Assembly (NCBI GenBank): GCA_945862305.1
Contig: CAMAXF010000008.1
Location: 1 to 64,000 of the forward strand
Reading direction: 5' to 3'
From: Bordetella parapertussis
Lineage (GTDB): Bacteria; Pseudomonadota; Gammaproteobacteria; Burkholderiales; Burkholderiaceae_A
Length of the DNA stretch: 64,000 bases
A program made the position numbers and the translations under genes. Under the pieces are notes generated by a model that was not told where the DNA came from, did not search any database, and worked only from the letters and a program-made list of their open reading frames with translations. Numbering within the stretch: the first letter of the stretch is position 1; each line of letters opens with the position of its first letter. Below, piece by piece: positions 1-7,743 of the stretch.

Positions 1-1
1 T

Positions 2-18
2 CAACGGTTTAGCCGTTG
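2..18 (-). repeat. Hairpin spanning the stop codon of the first gene
   Basis: Six-base arms CAACGG and CCGTTG flank a five-base loop that contains the stop codon of the small secreted protein read on the minus strand. It could be the stem of an intrinsic terminator, but any following T-run would lie outside the window. Confidence 0.35.
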
Positions 19-224
19 TTTGCGCCGCATTCAAACTTGCTGGCGCCCTTTTTCTGCACAAAGGTGTTGCACTCAGACTTGGTCTTGAAGCAGTCGGCCG
101 TGTAGTCGCCGCTCTTCTTTTCCACTGCGCACCAAACGGTTTTTTTGGCCGAGGCGGCCATGGGAGCAACCACGAAGGCGGCGGCCACGAGAAGGCTGAA
201 ATAAATCGGTAGGCGTGAGGTCAT
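9..224 (-). CDS. Small secreted four-cysteine protein, unknown function
   Basis: This 71-residue protein has a clear Sec signal peptide: a basic start, a hydrophobic stretch, and an Ala-Ser-Ala cleavage site near residue 23. The predicted mature part is about 48 residues, Lys-rich, with four cysteines, which suits two disulfide bonds in the periplasm. I chose the second of two in-frame ATGs. The GGAG at 231-234 lies six bases before it, but only directly against the first ATG at 230. I do not recognise a family. It is transcribed away from panE, so its operon partners, if any, lie outside the window. Confidence 0.7.
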   Translation of the reverse strand: MTSRLPIYFSLLVAAAFVVAPMAASAKKTVWCAVEKKSGDYTADCFKTKSECNTFVQKKGASKFECGANNG

Positions 225-230
225 GAACAT

Positions 231-237
231 CTCCTTT
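231..237 (-). promoter_or_regulatory. Ribosome binding site that decides the start of the small secreted protein
   Basis: AAAGGAG on the minus strand ends six bases before the ATG at 224 and abuts the ATG at 230, so initiation at 224 is favoured. Confidence 0.6.
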
Positions 238-286
238 CAAGTGAAATCGACACGGCTTGGCTTAAGAAGGTTCATTTTAAGGCAGG

Positions 287-292
287 CACAAT
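287..292 (+). promoter_or_regulatory. -10-like hexamer just before panE
   Basis: CACAAT ends seven bases before the ATG at 300. No Shine-Dalgarno is seen and the -35 is poor. It fits the leaderless pattern seen elsewhere in the window. Confidence 0.35.
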
Positions 293-299
293 GTACGGC

Positions 300-1226
300 A
301 TGAAAATTCTGATTCTTGGCGCAGGTGGTGTGGGTGGCTACTTTGGTGGCCGGCTGATTCAATCGGGCTCAGATGTGAGCTTTCTGGTGCGCCCAGGCCG
401 GGCCGCGCAGCTGGCGGCCGATGGCCTTCAGGTGGAGAGCCCACATGGCCACTTCCGAGTGGCGGCCAAGTCGATCACAGCCGAACAACTGCATGGCGAA
501 TGGGACCTCATCGTGCTCTCGCCCAAGGCCTACGACCTCGATGACGCCATCGAGACCCTGCGGCCGGCCATGGCGCAGAAGGCTTGCCTGCTGCCCTTGC
601 TCAATGGTGTGGCCCACATGGACCAACTCGATGCCACCTTCGGAGCACCCCGGGTGTTGGGCGGTGTGGCTCACATTGCAGCCACGCTCAGCAAAGCAGG
701 CGTCGTGCGGCAGTTGAATCCACTGCACATCCTGACCGTGGGCCACCGCGAGCCCGCGCAGGCACCACTTGCCCGGGCCTTTTTCGAGGCCTGCACGGCT
801 GCCAGCTTCGATGCAATTTATTCCGAGGACATCACGCAGACCCTCTGGGACAAGTGGACCTTCCTGGCCACCCTCGCAGGCTCCACCACGCTCTTTCGCA
901 GCGGCGTGGGCGCAGTCACCGCCAAACCCGAGGGCGCCGCGCTGATGACCCGCATGTACGGTGAGTGCCTGGCCGTGGCCACCGCCTTCGGACAGCCCGT
1001 GGGCGAGGCCGCACAGGAAAAGGCACGGGGCATCCTCATGGCGCCCGGATCAGACTTCACGGCCTCCATGCTGCGCGACCTGCTTGGCAATCAGCGCACG
1101 GAGCACGAGCACATTCTGGGTGACATGGCCCGGCGGGCCACAGCCAAAGGGATCGATGCGCCGCTGATCACGGCTGCTTACATTCACATGGTGGCCGAGA
1201 CGAGCGGAGCACCGAGGGCTGCCTAG
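300..1226 (+). CDS. panE: 2-dehydropantoate 2-reductase
   Basis: PanE/ApbA family, 308 residues, the usual size. It reduces 2-dehydropantoate to pantoate with NADPH in pantothenate and CoA synthesis. The N-terminus carries the Rossmann motif GAGGVGGYFGGRL directly after a short beta strand. The C-terminal helical domain contains the conserved Lys in LWDKWTFLA. An ATG nine bases upstream (291) is in frame, but it overlaps the -10-like box and the family normally starts at MKI. bioY follows after 31 bases on the same strand. Ketopantoate reductases have several related paralogues, so the substrate is inferred from family membership. Confidence 0.88.
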   Translation: MKILILGAGGVGGYFGGRLIQSGSDVSFLVRPGRAAQLAADGLQVESPHGHFRVAAKSITAEQLHGEWDLIVLSPKAYDLDDAIETLRPAMAQKACLLPLLNGVAHMDQLDATFGAPRVLGGVAHIAATLSKAGVVRQLNPLHILTVGHREPAQAPLARAFFEACTAASFDAIYSEDITQTLWDKWTFLATLAGSTTLFRSGVGAVTAKPEGAALMTRMYGECLAVATAFGQPVGEAAQEKARGILMAPGSDFTASMLRDLLGNQRTEHEHILGDMARRATAKGIDAPLITAAYIHMVAETSGAPRAA

Positions 1227-1257
1227 CGCACCTGCCATCCATGCACCCCAGGCGCAC

Positions 1258-1932
1258 ATGACCCCACAGTCGTCGTCGATGGCCTCTCACCGAGACCTGG
1301 TTCGCATCTCGCTCTTTGCCGCGATGATCGCGGTCTTTGGGCTGGTACCCCGACTCGACCTGCCTTTTCTGGCAGGCGTGCCCATCACGCTACAGACGCT
1401 CGGCGTGATGCTGGCCGGTCTTTTTCTCAAGCCGAAGCAGGCGGCCTATGCCGTGCTGCTCTTTCTGTTTGTGGTGTGCCTGGGCGCGCCCTTCTTGTCG
1501 GGTGGCCGCGGTGGCCTTGGCGTGTTGTTCGGCCCCAGTGCGGGATTTTTATTTGGCTGGGTGATTGGCGCCTGGCTTGTGAGCGTGATCATTGGGCTGC
1601 TGCTCGGCCGACAGCCATCGCCGCCGGTTCCGTCCTCAAACCCGCCCGGCCTCTCGGCCCAGATGAGTCACCCACACCTTGCAAAGAAGGCGTTTGTCGC
1701 CTGCCTGATCGGTGGTGTGCCCGGCATCTATTGCATTGGCATTCCCTGGCTGGCGTGGCGCGCTGACATGACCCTTGAGGCTGCCGCCATGGTGAGCCTG
1801 GCCTTTCTGCCAGGCGACCTGCTCAAGGCCGGCTTCGCCGCGTGGCTGGCCCGACAGTTGTCCAGAGAAATTCTGATGGAGCGGCGGCCATTGCCAGCAG
1901 GCCCCACGCCAGAGGGGCTCTCACCCCCTTGA
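1258..1932 (+). CDS. bioY: BioY family biotin transporter
   Basis: BioY is the substrate-binding membrane protein of the energy-coupling-factor biotin transporter. The 224-residue protein has about six hydrophobic segments and the typical start, with VPITLQTLGVMLAGLFL followed by a GGRGGLGVLFGPSAGFLFGW glycine-rich region. No bioM or bioN gene is nearby, so it either works alone, as reported for some proteobacterial BioY proteins, or uses a shared module encoded elsewhere. An alternative start is ATG 1279. The 3' end overlaps the convergent hydroxyacid dehydrogenase by 12 bases. Confidence 0.85.
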   Translation: MTPQSSSMASHRDLVRISLFAAMIAVFGLVPRLDLPFLAGVPITLQTLGVMLAGLFLKPKQAAYAVLLFLFVVCLGAPFLSGGRGGLGVLFGPSAGFLFGWVIGAWLVSVIIGLLLGRQPSPPVPSSNPPGLSAQMSHPHLAKKAFVACLIGGVPGIYCIGIPWLAWRADMTLEAAAMVSLAFLPGDLLKAGFAAWLARQLSREILMERRPLPAGPTPEGLSPP

Positions 1933-2898
1933 TGCTGCTGCTGAAGAGAGCAGGCCTTCGAGGTGTTGGGCCACGGTCTTGGCAAAAATGTCATAGACCG
2001 GGTTGGCCACAAAGCCCAGGTGTGGGCTTAACGTGACCTGGCGCATGTGCCGGAAGGGGTGATCCGCGGGCAGCGGTTCCTCATCGAAGACATCGAGCGC
2101 GGCCATGCCTGGACGGCCCGCCTTCAAGGCTGCTGCGAGGTCTTGTTCATGGATCAGTCCCGAGCGAGAGGTGTTCACCAACACGGCGTCGGGTCGCATC
2201 TGAGAGAGGTTCTTGGCCTGCAGCAGATGCTGGGTGGCGGCCGAGAGCACCAGGTGCAAAGACACCACCTTGGAAGTGGCCAGCAGTTCATCGAGTGAGA
2301 CGGCGGTGGCACCGTGCTCGGCCGCGCGGGCGGGCGTCATGTTCGGGCTCCATGTCACCACCTTCATTCCAAAGGCCTGACCAACCTTGGCCACACGGGC
2401 ACCAATCTGCCCCAGACCAATGAGGCCCAAGGTCTCGCCCTCCAAGACGTCGCACAGACCGGGGTAGTGCAGGCCTGCCCGCCAGCCGGCCTCGGGGTTG
2501 CGAAGGGCAAGAAAACCCGGCTCCAATCGCTTGGTGGCCGCAAGAATGAGGGCCCAGGTCAGCTCACAGGTGCTGGCCTTCGTGGGACCAAACTCGGTGT
2601 TGAAGACCGGGATGTTGCGGGTCTTGCAGGCGGCTTCGTCGAGCAGCGCGTTGCGCAGGCCGGTGTAGATGACGAACTGCAGGTGGGGAGCCATGTCGAG
2701 TTCGCGTTCACCCACGGGTGTGCGGTCTCGCATGAGCACAAGGCCGGTGGCCCGATGCAGCGCTTGAGCAAGGGCCTCACCACGAAGGGGTTCGGTGTGA
2801 ATCTCCAGTCGTGCGCGGTCTGCGAAGGCCATGACCTCTGGCGAATGCGCGAAGAGGTGCTCGTAATCATCGAGAAACAGAATGAGGGGTTTGTCCAT
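1921..2898 (-). CDS. D-2-hydroxyacid dehydrogenase family protein
   Basis: NAD(P)-dependent D-isomer 2-hydroxyacid dehydrogenase, 325 residues. The Rossmann motif GLGQIGARV lies mid-protein. The three catalytic positions are visible: Arg in NTSRSGLI, Glu in DVFDEEPLP and His in LSPHLGF. The exact substrate (glyoxylate, hydroxypyruvate, phosphoglycerate or another) cannot be told from sequence. I chose ATG 2898 because a CATAAT box ends six bases upstream and the protein starts naturally there; a longer open frame upstream runs through rlmH. Divergent from rlmH with only 20 bases between start codons. Confidence 0.85.
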   Translation of the reverse strand: MDKPLILFLDDYEHLFAHSPEVMAFADRARLEIHTEPLRGEALAQALHRATGLVLMRDRTPVGERELDMAPHLQFVIYTGLRNALLDEAACKTRNIPVFNTEFGPTKASTCELTWALILAATKRLEPGFLALRNPEAGWRAGLHYPGLCDVLEGETLGLIGLGQIGARVAKVGQAFGMKVVTWSPNMTPARAAEHGATAVSLDELLATSKVVSLHLVLSAATQHLLQAKNLSQMRPDAVLVNTSRSGLIHEQDLAAALKAGRPGMAALDVFDEEPLPADHPFRHMRQVTLSPHLGFVANPVYDIFAKTVAQHLEGLLSSAAASRG

Positions 2899-2904
2899 GC
2901 ATTG

Positions 2905-2912
2905 ATTATGCT
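2905..2912. promoter_or_regulatory. Overlapping divergent -10 elements for rlmH and the hydroxyacid dehydrogenase
   Basis: On the plus strand TATGCT (2907-2912) ends six bases before the rlmH ATG. On the minus strand CATAAT (2905-2910) ends six bases before the dehydrogenase ATG. The two boxes overlap by four bases. There is no room for a leader or a Shine-Dalgarno in either direction, so both mRNAs would be leaderless. Confidence 0.5.
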
Positions 2913-2918
2913 TGGTCC

Positions 2919-3389
2919 ATGCAGATGACGATTCTTGCCGTGGGCACGCGACAGCCCGCGTGGGTCGATGCGGCGGTGGCCGACTACTGTCGCCGAATGC
3001 CGCCCGACCTGGCCCTGGCCGTGAAGGAGGTGAAGGCGGAATCGCGTACCACCGGAAAAAGTGCACCCGTGATGATGGCGGCCGAGGCGCAACGCCTGCG
3101 GGCCGCCATGCCTGCCCATGCGCGCATGGTGGCACTTGATGAGCATGGCCAGCGACTGGCCAGCGAGGACTTGGCCGAGCAGCTCTCGGACTGGAGGACG
3201 CAAATGGACCCGGTGGTGTTCTTGATTGGCGGGCCTGATGGGCTGGATGCGAGCCTGAAGAAGGAGGCGCGCCTGCTCTTGCGATTGTCAGACTTCACGC
3301 TGCCGCATGGCATGGCGCGGGTGCTGCTGGCGGAGCAGTTATACCGAGCGTGGTCGATTGGGAGCGGGCACCCGTATCACCGGGCTTAA
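2919..3389 (+). CDS. rlmH: 23S rRNA pseudouridine(1915) N3-methyltransferase
   Basis: RlmH is a SPOUT-class enzyme that methylates pseudouridine 1915 in helix 69 of 23S rRNA on assembled ribosomes. It is 156 residues, the expected length. Conserved features include LDEHG, the SAM-binding FLIGGPDGL, the LPHGMARVLLAEQLYRAW block and the C-terminal HPYHRA. Usually it sits with rsfS and nadD, but here it is alone and divergent from a dehydrogenase. An ATG at 2925 would remove two residues. Confidence 0.95.
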   Translation: MQMTILAVGTRQPAWVDAAVADYCRRMPPDLALAVKEVKAESRTTGKSAPVMMAAEAQRLRAAMPAHARMVALDEHGQRLASEDLAEQLSDWRTQMDPVVFLIGGPDGLDASLKKEARLLLRLSDFTLPHGMARVLLAEQLYRAWSIGSGHPYHRA

Positions 3390-3407
3390 GTCATGAGGCA
3401 GGGTGTC

Positions 3408-3472
3408 GCGCTGCGCCCGTGGCTCTGCATGGTCGCTTCGCTCCGACATGCCTCGCCATCGGGCGCGAGCGC
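3408..3472. repeat. Imperfect long hairpin
   Basis: Outer arms 3408-3423 and 3455-3472 are complementary except for two unpaired bases. Inner arms 3427-3435 and 3443-3451 continue the stem imperfectly. No T-run follows, so it does not look like an ordinary terminator. Confidence 0.45.
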
Positions 3473-3508
3473 TCCCAGTCCGTTTGATGCAAAGCCCGAG
3501 CGGTGATC

Positions 3509-3581
3509 AAGGGGGTGATGTTCGAGAACGAGCCGTGTTGGAGCGCAGCGACCACGGTGAGTTTCGGACATCAGCCCCCTT
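3509..3581. repeat. Inverted repeat with about 22-base arms
   Basis: The left arm begins AAGGGGGTGATGTTCGAGAA (3509-3528). The reverse complement of the right arm (3561-3581) begins AAGGGGGCTGATGTCCGAAA, so they agree apart from one inserted base and a few substitutions. The spacer is about 30 bases. Confidence 0.5.
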
Positions 3582-3626
3582 CGGGTCTGTGCACCGCAAC
3601 ATGCATCGATCCAGATAAAGGCACAG

Positions 3627-3653
3627 AATGTCCTGACCACACAAATGGACATT
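3627..3653. promoter_or_regulatory. Operator-like dyad before the MBL hydrolase
   Basis: AATGTCC and GGACATT are perfect seven-base inverted arms separated by 13 bases. Their centres are 20 bases apart, two helical turns, as for a dimeric regulator. The dyad ends 17 bases before the ATG of the MBL gene. The regulator is unknown. Confidence 0.4.
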
Positions 3654-3670
3654 AACGGCCAACAGACAAC

Positions 3671-4642
3671 ATGGTTCACCACATCACACACGCCCTCGTC
3701 ACCCTCCTCACAGCCACTGCGCTGATCGGGAGCGCCATCGCCAGCGACGGCCTCCCCCCAATGGCCATCGAGAAGGTCGGCCAGGATGTCTACGTGGTGC
3801 GCGGCCAGGCAGGCCAGGCGAGCGCTGCGAACGCGGGCTTCATCTCCAATGCAGGGGCCGTCGCCACAGGCAAGGGCCTGGTGGTCTTCGACACCCTGGG
3901 CACGCCCGCCCTTGGCGCCAAGATGCGCAAGCTATTGGAGGAGGCCAGCGGCGAGAAGGTGAAACTGGTCGTGGTCTCCCACTACCATGCCGACCACTTC
4001 TACGGCATTCAGGCCTTCCAGGGCCCCGGTGTGGAGATCATCGCCCACCCCAACGCCGAGCAGGTCTTCAAAGATGCCAACACACAGAACCGGCTCGCGC
4101 AGCGCCAACAAGACCTCTTCCCCTGGGTGAGTGAAGACACCCGACTGGTGCTCGCCGCTCGCAAGGCCAAGGTGGCTCCGGGTCAGAACGAGACCTTCCA
4201 ACTCGGCCGGCATCGCTTCACGCTCATCGATGGTCTGGGGGCCCATGCACCCGACGACCTCATGATGCGCGTCGACAACTTAGGCGTGGTCTTCGCGGGC
4301 GACCTCTTCTTCACCGGCCGCGTGCCCTTTGTGGGCAGCGCCAACCCGCGTGTCTGGCTTGCTGCGCTCGATCGCATGGCAGAGCAGCCGCCGAAGGTGG
4401 CCATCCCAGGCCATGGGGCCATCTCACATCAGCCGCAGAAAGACCTCGACCTCACGCGCCGCTACCTCGACTTCCTCTCCAAGCAGATGGCCCAGGCGGT
4501 GGCCAACCTGCAGAGCTTCGAAGAGGCCTACGACAGCATTGACTGGTCGGCCTTCAAAGACCTGCCCGCTTTCTCGGCCGCCAATCGACTCAACGCCCAC
4601 GGCGCGTATTTGCATGCCGAGCAGGACGCACTCAAAAAATAA
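3671..4642 (+). CDS. Exported MBL-fold metallo-hydrolase
   Basis: 323 residues with an N-terminal signal peptide (hydrophobic stretch to about residue 25, ending IGSAIAS). The metallo-beta-lactamase metal motif HxHxDH is seen as SHYHADHFYG. Further metal ligands are likely His in the region around residue 123, Asp in VFAGDLFF and His in IPGHGAI. The overall pattern resembles SoxH-like or quinoprotein-associated MBL hydrolases of the periplasm, not a true beta-lactamase. The substrate is unknown. It has no visible Shine-Dalgarno, but an operator-like dyad lies just upstream. The DUF2189 gene follows 29 bases downstream. Confidence 0.8.
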   Translation: MVHHITHALVTLLTATALIGSAIASDGLPPMAIEKVGQDVYVVRGQAGQASAANAGFISNAGAVATGKGLVVFDTLGTPALGAKMRKLLEEASGEKVKLVVVSHYHADHFYGIQAFQGPGVEIIAHPNAEQVFKDANTQNRLAQRQQDLFPWVSEDTRLVLAARKAKVAPGQNETFQLGRHRFTLIDGLGAHAPDDLMMRVDNLGVVFAGDLFFTGRVPFVGSANPRVWLAALDRMAEQPPKVAIPGHGAISHQPQKDLDLTRRYLDFLSKQMAQAVANLQSFEEAYDSIDWSAFKDLPAFSAANRLNAHGAYLHAEQDALKK

Positions 4643-4671
4643 GAACACACCATAAAAAAAGGGGGGCTGAG

Positions 4672-5415
4672 ATGACCGAGATTCGTTCCAATGTGCCCAT
4701 GGGCAGCGCGTTTCAGTGGCTGGCCCAAGGCTGGCGAGACTTCCTGCAGACCGGCATGCGGGGCACTTATTACGGGGCCTGCTTTGCCGTGATGGGATTC
4801 GCGATCGTGATGGTCTACGGCACCTTGTGGCAGGCCACAATGGGGCTGACCGCAGGCTTCTTCCTGATGGGCCCCTTCATCTGCACGGGCATTTATGAGC
4901 TCTCGCGCCAGCGGGAGCGTGGCGAGCCCTTGAGCCTGATCAAGAGCTGGACGGCCTGGTTTCGGAACTGGAAATCGATTGCCTTCTTTGCCGCCATGCT
5001 GACCTTCTTCATGGTGGTCTGGGCTCGGGTGTCGGTGGTGCTTTTCGCCCTGTTTGCCGCACACGACTACCCCACCCTTCAGAGCATGCTGAGCCAGATT
5101 GTGTCGGAGCGGAATCTGGAATTCTTGCTGGTGTGGCTCGGTGTGGGGGCCGTGTTTGCAAGCCTGGTTTTTGCAATGTCGGTGGTCTCGATGCCACTGC
5201 TGCTCGACCGCGGGGCGGATACCCTCGAGGCCGTTTTCACGAGTGCGCGGGCCCTGTGGGCCAACCCCATGACCTGCCTGGTCTGGGGCCTGCTGATTGT
5301 GGCCCTCGTTGGCACGAGCCTATTCGTCTTCATGCCGCTGCTGGTGATCACGGCGCCCTGGGTGGGCCATGCCACCTGGCGCGCCTACAAAGGCCTAGTG
5401 GCCGACGGCGTCTAG
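4672..5415 (+). CDS. DUF2189 family integral membrane protein
   Basis: A 247-residue polytopic inner-membrane protein with about six hydrophobic segments and the DUF2189 pattern: an N-terminal AFQWLAQGWRDF, then alternating helices, with an RQRERGEPLSL loop near residue 80. Function is unknown; the family is common in proteobacteria. A strong G-rich ribosome binding site (AGGGGGG) sits about five bases before the ATG. The 3' end overlaps the convergent ubiJ by 21 bases. Confidence 0.75.
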   Translation: MTEIRSNVPMGSAFQWLAQGWRDFLQTGMRGTYYGACFAVMGFAIVMVYGTLWQATMGLTAGFFLMGPFICTGIYELSRQRERGEPLSLIKSWTAWFRNWKSIAFFAAMLTFFMVVWARVSVVLFALFAAHDYPTLQSMLSQIVSERNLEFLLVWLGVGAVFASLVFAMSVVSMPLLLDRGADTLEAVFTSARALWANPMTCLVWGLLIVALVGTSLFVFMPLLVITAPWVGHATWRAYKGLVADGV

Positions 5416-5958
5416 TCTTTTCTCGAGGCGGTCGATGGCGTCTCGCAGGCTGCGAACCGCCTTGGTGTGTGGCTCGAACTCCTCGCGGGTGAGCACCCAG
5501 CCTGCATCGTGAATGGCGTAGTCGATGGCCTGCTTGGCCATGCTCGCGGCCGGTGAGCGGGCAATCAATAGGCGCACGGGGTCCAGGCGTTCCTTGAACA
5601 CGGCCAGCAGGGGGCCGAGTTGTTCGGCCACGGCGGCATCGCCCTCGATGCGCACTCCTTTAAAGCTGCTCGCAGCGGTGGGCCTGCCCGAGACCACCTG
5701 GGTGATGGCCGAGCCAAAGAATTCAGAGGTGAGACCCAGGGTGACATCCCGTGCCACCGCGAGGCCCTCGGCCGATCGGGCGCGGGCCACCGATTCCAAC
5801 AGGCCATCGGCAGCAAAGACCCACTCCAAGGTTTGACCATCCCAAGGGCCTGGCACCATGAAACGAACCGCCACACGGCGGCCCGCCAGACCTTTGAGCT
5901 GCTCATGGAGGACCTCATCTCGCTCGATGGCGAAATTGAGGCCGGTGAGGAGATCCAT
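5395..5958 (-). CDS. ubiJ: Ubiquinone biosynthesis accessory factor UbiJ (SCP2 domain)
   Basis: 187 residues with an SCP2-like lipid-binding domain in the N-terminal two thirds and a charged, probably coiled-coil C-terminal tail (RSLRDAIDRLEKRL). In E. coli UbiJ binds ubiquinone intermediates in the cytosolic Ubi complex, and its gene lies between ubiE and ubiB. Here it follows ubiE and the Tim44-like gene on the same strand, which supports the call. ubiB, the usual next gene, is absent; the convergent DUF2189 gene follows instead. Confidence 0.75.
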   Translation of the reverse strand: MDLLTGLNFAIERDEVLHEQLKGLAGRRVAVRFMVPGPWDGQTLEWVFAADGLLESVARARSAEGLAVARDVTLGLTSEFFGSAITQVVSGRPTAASSFKGVRIEGDAAVAEQLGPLLAVFKERLDPVRLLIARSPAASMAKQAIDYAIHDAGWVLTREEFEPHTKAVRSLRDAIDRLEKRLDAVGH

Positions 5959-5969
5959 GCGCCCCGAAC

Positions 5970-6950
5970 TTACTGCTGCGTGATGCCCGCGAGCAGCCAG
6001 CCCGTGCTGTTGTCGCGGCGCTTGTGCAGCGTCCAGACCTCATGGAAGGGCTCGGCTGCGCCATCGGCGGACTCACGAATGAGGCCACCAAAGCCGATGA
6101 GTACTTCTTCGACCGCGTGGCCATCGTCGTCGGTGGTGTGCGAGAGGCCCAGCCACTCGGCTTCGAGGTTGACCACGCTAGTCTGATTGGCCGCGTCGGC
6201 CCGATCGCCGAGCTGCTTGGCGAGTTCAGCCGCCATGGCCGGGGTGCAGAAGCCTTGGATCTGCGCGATGTCGCCGGTGTCCCAGAGCTTTTGAAGGCTC
6301 GTGAACTGACCCTTGGCCACTGAAAGAAACTGCTCGACCTCGGCCGCACTGGGCTGCTCCACTTCGGGGGGCGCCGCCACGGGCTGACCCCAGCCGCCCA
6401 GACCACTGTTGGGTGCACTGGCGGGCGCACCTGCGTTGGACGTATTGGACTGGTCAAAGCCACCGCGGAACATGGCGTTGCCACCCTGGCCCATGCCTGC
6501 GCCCGCACCGGCTGGCACGGGCTGGGCTGGGCGACGGAAGAAGAGCATGCGAATGACCACGAAGGCCACCACGGCGAGCAGCACCATGAGCATCATGCTC
6601 ATGAGTTCCTCGCCCAGGCCCAGGTGAGAGGCCAGGGCAGCCAGGCCAAGGCCTGCGGCCAGACCGGCCAAGGGGCCCATCCAGCTGCTGCGAGCCGGCG
6701 CGGCGGCTGCGCCTGCGGGGGCGGCACCGGCCTTGGTGGGCGATGCCTGGGCCGGCGCAGGCGTGGCCTGAGCGGGTGCGGGCTTGGAGGGCGGCATGGC
6801 CTGGCGACCGATGGAGCCACCGCCGCCCATGCGCTTGGCCTCGGCCATGGGCGCAACACCCAGAAGGGCAAATGCCATGACCACCGAAAGGCCCACGGCC
6901 GACAGGCGCTGAAGGCCCTTGCTCACTGCTTGCTGCATGGATACAACCAT
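5970..6950 (-). CDS. Tim44-like domain protein
   Basis: 326 residues. A signal or anchor segment (to about residue 38, ending MAEAKR) is followed by a Gly/Pro/Ala-rich linker, two hydrophobic helices (about 90-135) and a C-terminal Tim44-like domain. Bacterial Tim44-like proteins are membrane-associated, with poorly known function. In Burkholderiales this gene is a standard neighbour of ubiE and ubiJ. The start is supported by AGGAGG nine bases upstream; a second ATG lies at codon 5. Eleven bases separate it from ubiJ, so they are probably co-transcribed. Confidence 0.8.
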   Translation of the reverse strand: MVVSMQQAVSKGLQRLSAVGLSVVMAFALLGVAPMAEAKRMGGGGSIGRQAMPPSKPAPAQATPAPAQASPTKAGAAPAGAAAAPARSSWMGPLAGLAAGLGLAALASHLGLGEELMSMMLMVLLAVVAFVVIRMLFFRRPAQPVPAGAGAGMGQGGNAMFRGGFDQSNTSNAGAPASAPNSGLGGWGQPVAAPPEVEQPSAAEVEQFLSVAKGQFTSLQKLWDTGDIAQIQGFCTPAMAAELAKQLGDRADAANQTSVVNLEAEWLGLSHTTDDDGHAVEEVLIGFGGLIRESADGAAEPFHEVWTLHKRRDNSTGWLLAGITQQ

Positions 6951-6994
6951 TTCGTCACTCCTCCTTGAATTTCGTGAATCTTTTTTCGTCGCGA

Positions 6995-7013
6995 AACCTC
7001 GTTGAACCTCGTT
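6995..7013. repeat. Short tandem repeat at the ubiE stop
   Basis: AACCTCGTT occurs twice in tandem with one base between (6995-7003 and 7005-7013), in the ubiE to Tim44 gap and running into the ubiE stop codon. No function can be assigned. Confidence 0.3.
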
Positions 7014-7743
7014 ACACCTTCACGGCCTGGTGCAGGGCCACCACACCACCGGTGTGCTGGCTGTGGCGCACCACCCCAAACCCAACGCCGCGCATCATCT
7101 CGGCGAGTTGCATTGGACCCGGATGCATGCGAATAGATTCCGCAAGATACCGATAACTGTCGGCGTCGTGGGTGATCTTGGCACCCAGCCAGGGCAAGAC
7201 CTTGAACGAATAAAAATCGTAGGCCCTTTCAAGCGGCTTGGCCACATGGGAAAACTCCAAGACCAGCAGCTTGCCGCCGGGCTTGAGCACCCGAAGAATC
7301 TGAGCGAGTGCTTGCTCTTTGTGGGTCATGTTGCGAAGGCCAAAGGCCAGGGTCACGCGGTCGAACTGCCCGTCTGGGAATGGCAGGGCCTCGGCATCAC
7401 AGACCATGGCCTGCACGCGATGGCCCGCGTTGAGGAGGCGGTCGCGGCCACGGCCGAGCATTTCGGCGTTGATGTCGGTCATGACCACCCGGCCGGTGAG
7501 GCCCACCTTGGGCGCCATGGCCAAGGCGAGATCGCCCGTGCCACTCGCAACGTCAAGCACCTGATGCCCCTCGCGCAGGTGGGCCTGGGCGATGGTCCAG
7601 GCCTTCCAGAGCCGGTGCAGGCCCATCGACATGAGGTCGTTCATGAGGTCGTAGCGCTCGGCCACGGAGTCGAAGACCTGGCGGACATGCCGCGCCTTGT
7701 CGGCCTCGGGCACGGTTCGAAAGCCGAAGTGGGTGCTCGACAT
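7012..7743 (-). CDS. ubiE: Ubiquinone/menaquinone C-methyltransferase
   Basis: UbiE is the SAM-dependent C-methyltransferase of ubiquinone (and menaquinone) synthesis. It is 243 residues, as expected. Family signatures are [18 protein letters not shown] near the N-terminus, the SAM site [13 protein letters not shown], and [13 protein letters not shown]. The start at 7743 gives the canonical N-terminus; the frame stays open upstream into the DUF971 gene. Its ATG shares one base with the DUF971 stop (TGATG), which indicates translational coupling. Confidence 0.96.
   Translation of the reverse strand: MSSTHFGFRTVPEADKARHVRQVFDSVAERYDLMNDLMSMGLHRLWKAWTIAQAHLREGHQVLDVASGTGDLALAMAPKVGLTGRVVMTDINAEMLGRGRDRLLNAGHRVQAMVCDAEALPFPDGQFDRVTLAFGLRNMTHKEQALAQILRVLKPGGKLLVLEFSHVAKPLERAYDFYSFKVLPWLGAKITHDADSYRYLAESIRMHPGPMQLAEMMRGVGFGVVRHSQHTGGVVALHQAVKV

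Larger units (their letters stand above)
3390..3670. other. 281-base gap with three inverted repeats, no convincing gene
   Basis: No frame here reads like a protein. A 101-codon frame on the minus strand has a Cys/Arg/His-rich, non-protein-like composition and no ribosome binding site. The gap holds an imperfect hairpin (3408-3472), a second inverted repeat (3509-3581) and a short operator-like dyad (3627-3653), each listed separately. The first two resemble a dispersed intergenic repeat or a decayed element, but this cannot be shown from one copy. Confidence 0.5.

Noticed and set aside
3386..3691. 101-codon frame in the 281-base gap, minus strand
   Set aside because: Composition is not protein-like, there is no ribosome binding site, and it would overlap the MBL gene start and the inverted repeats.
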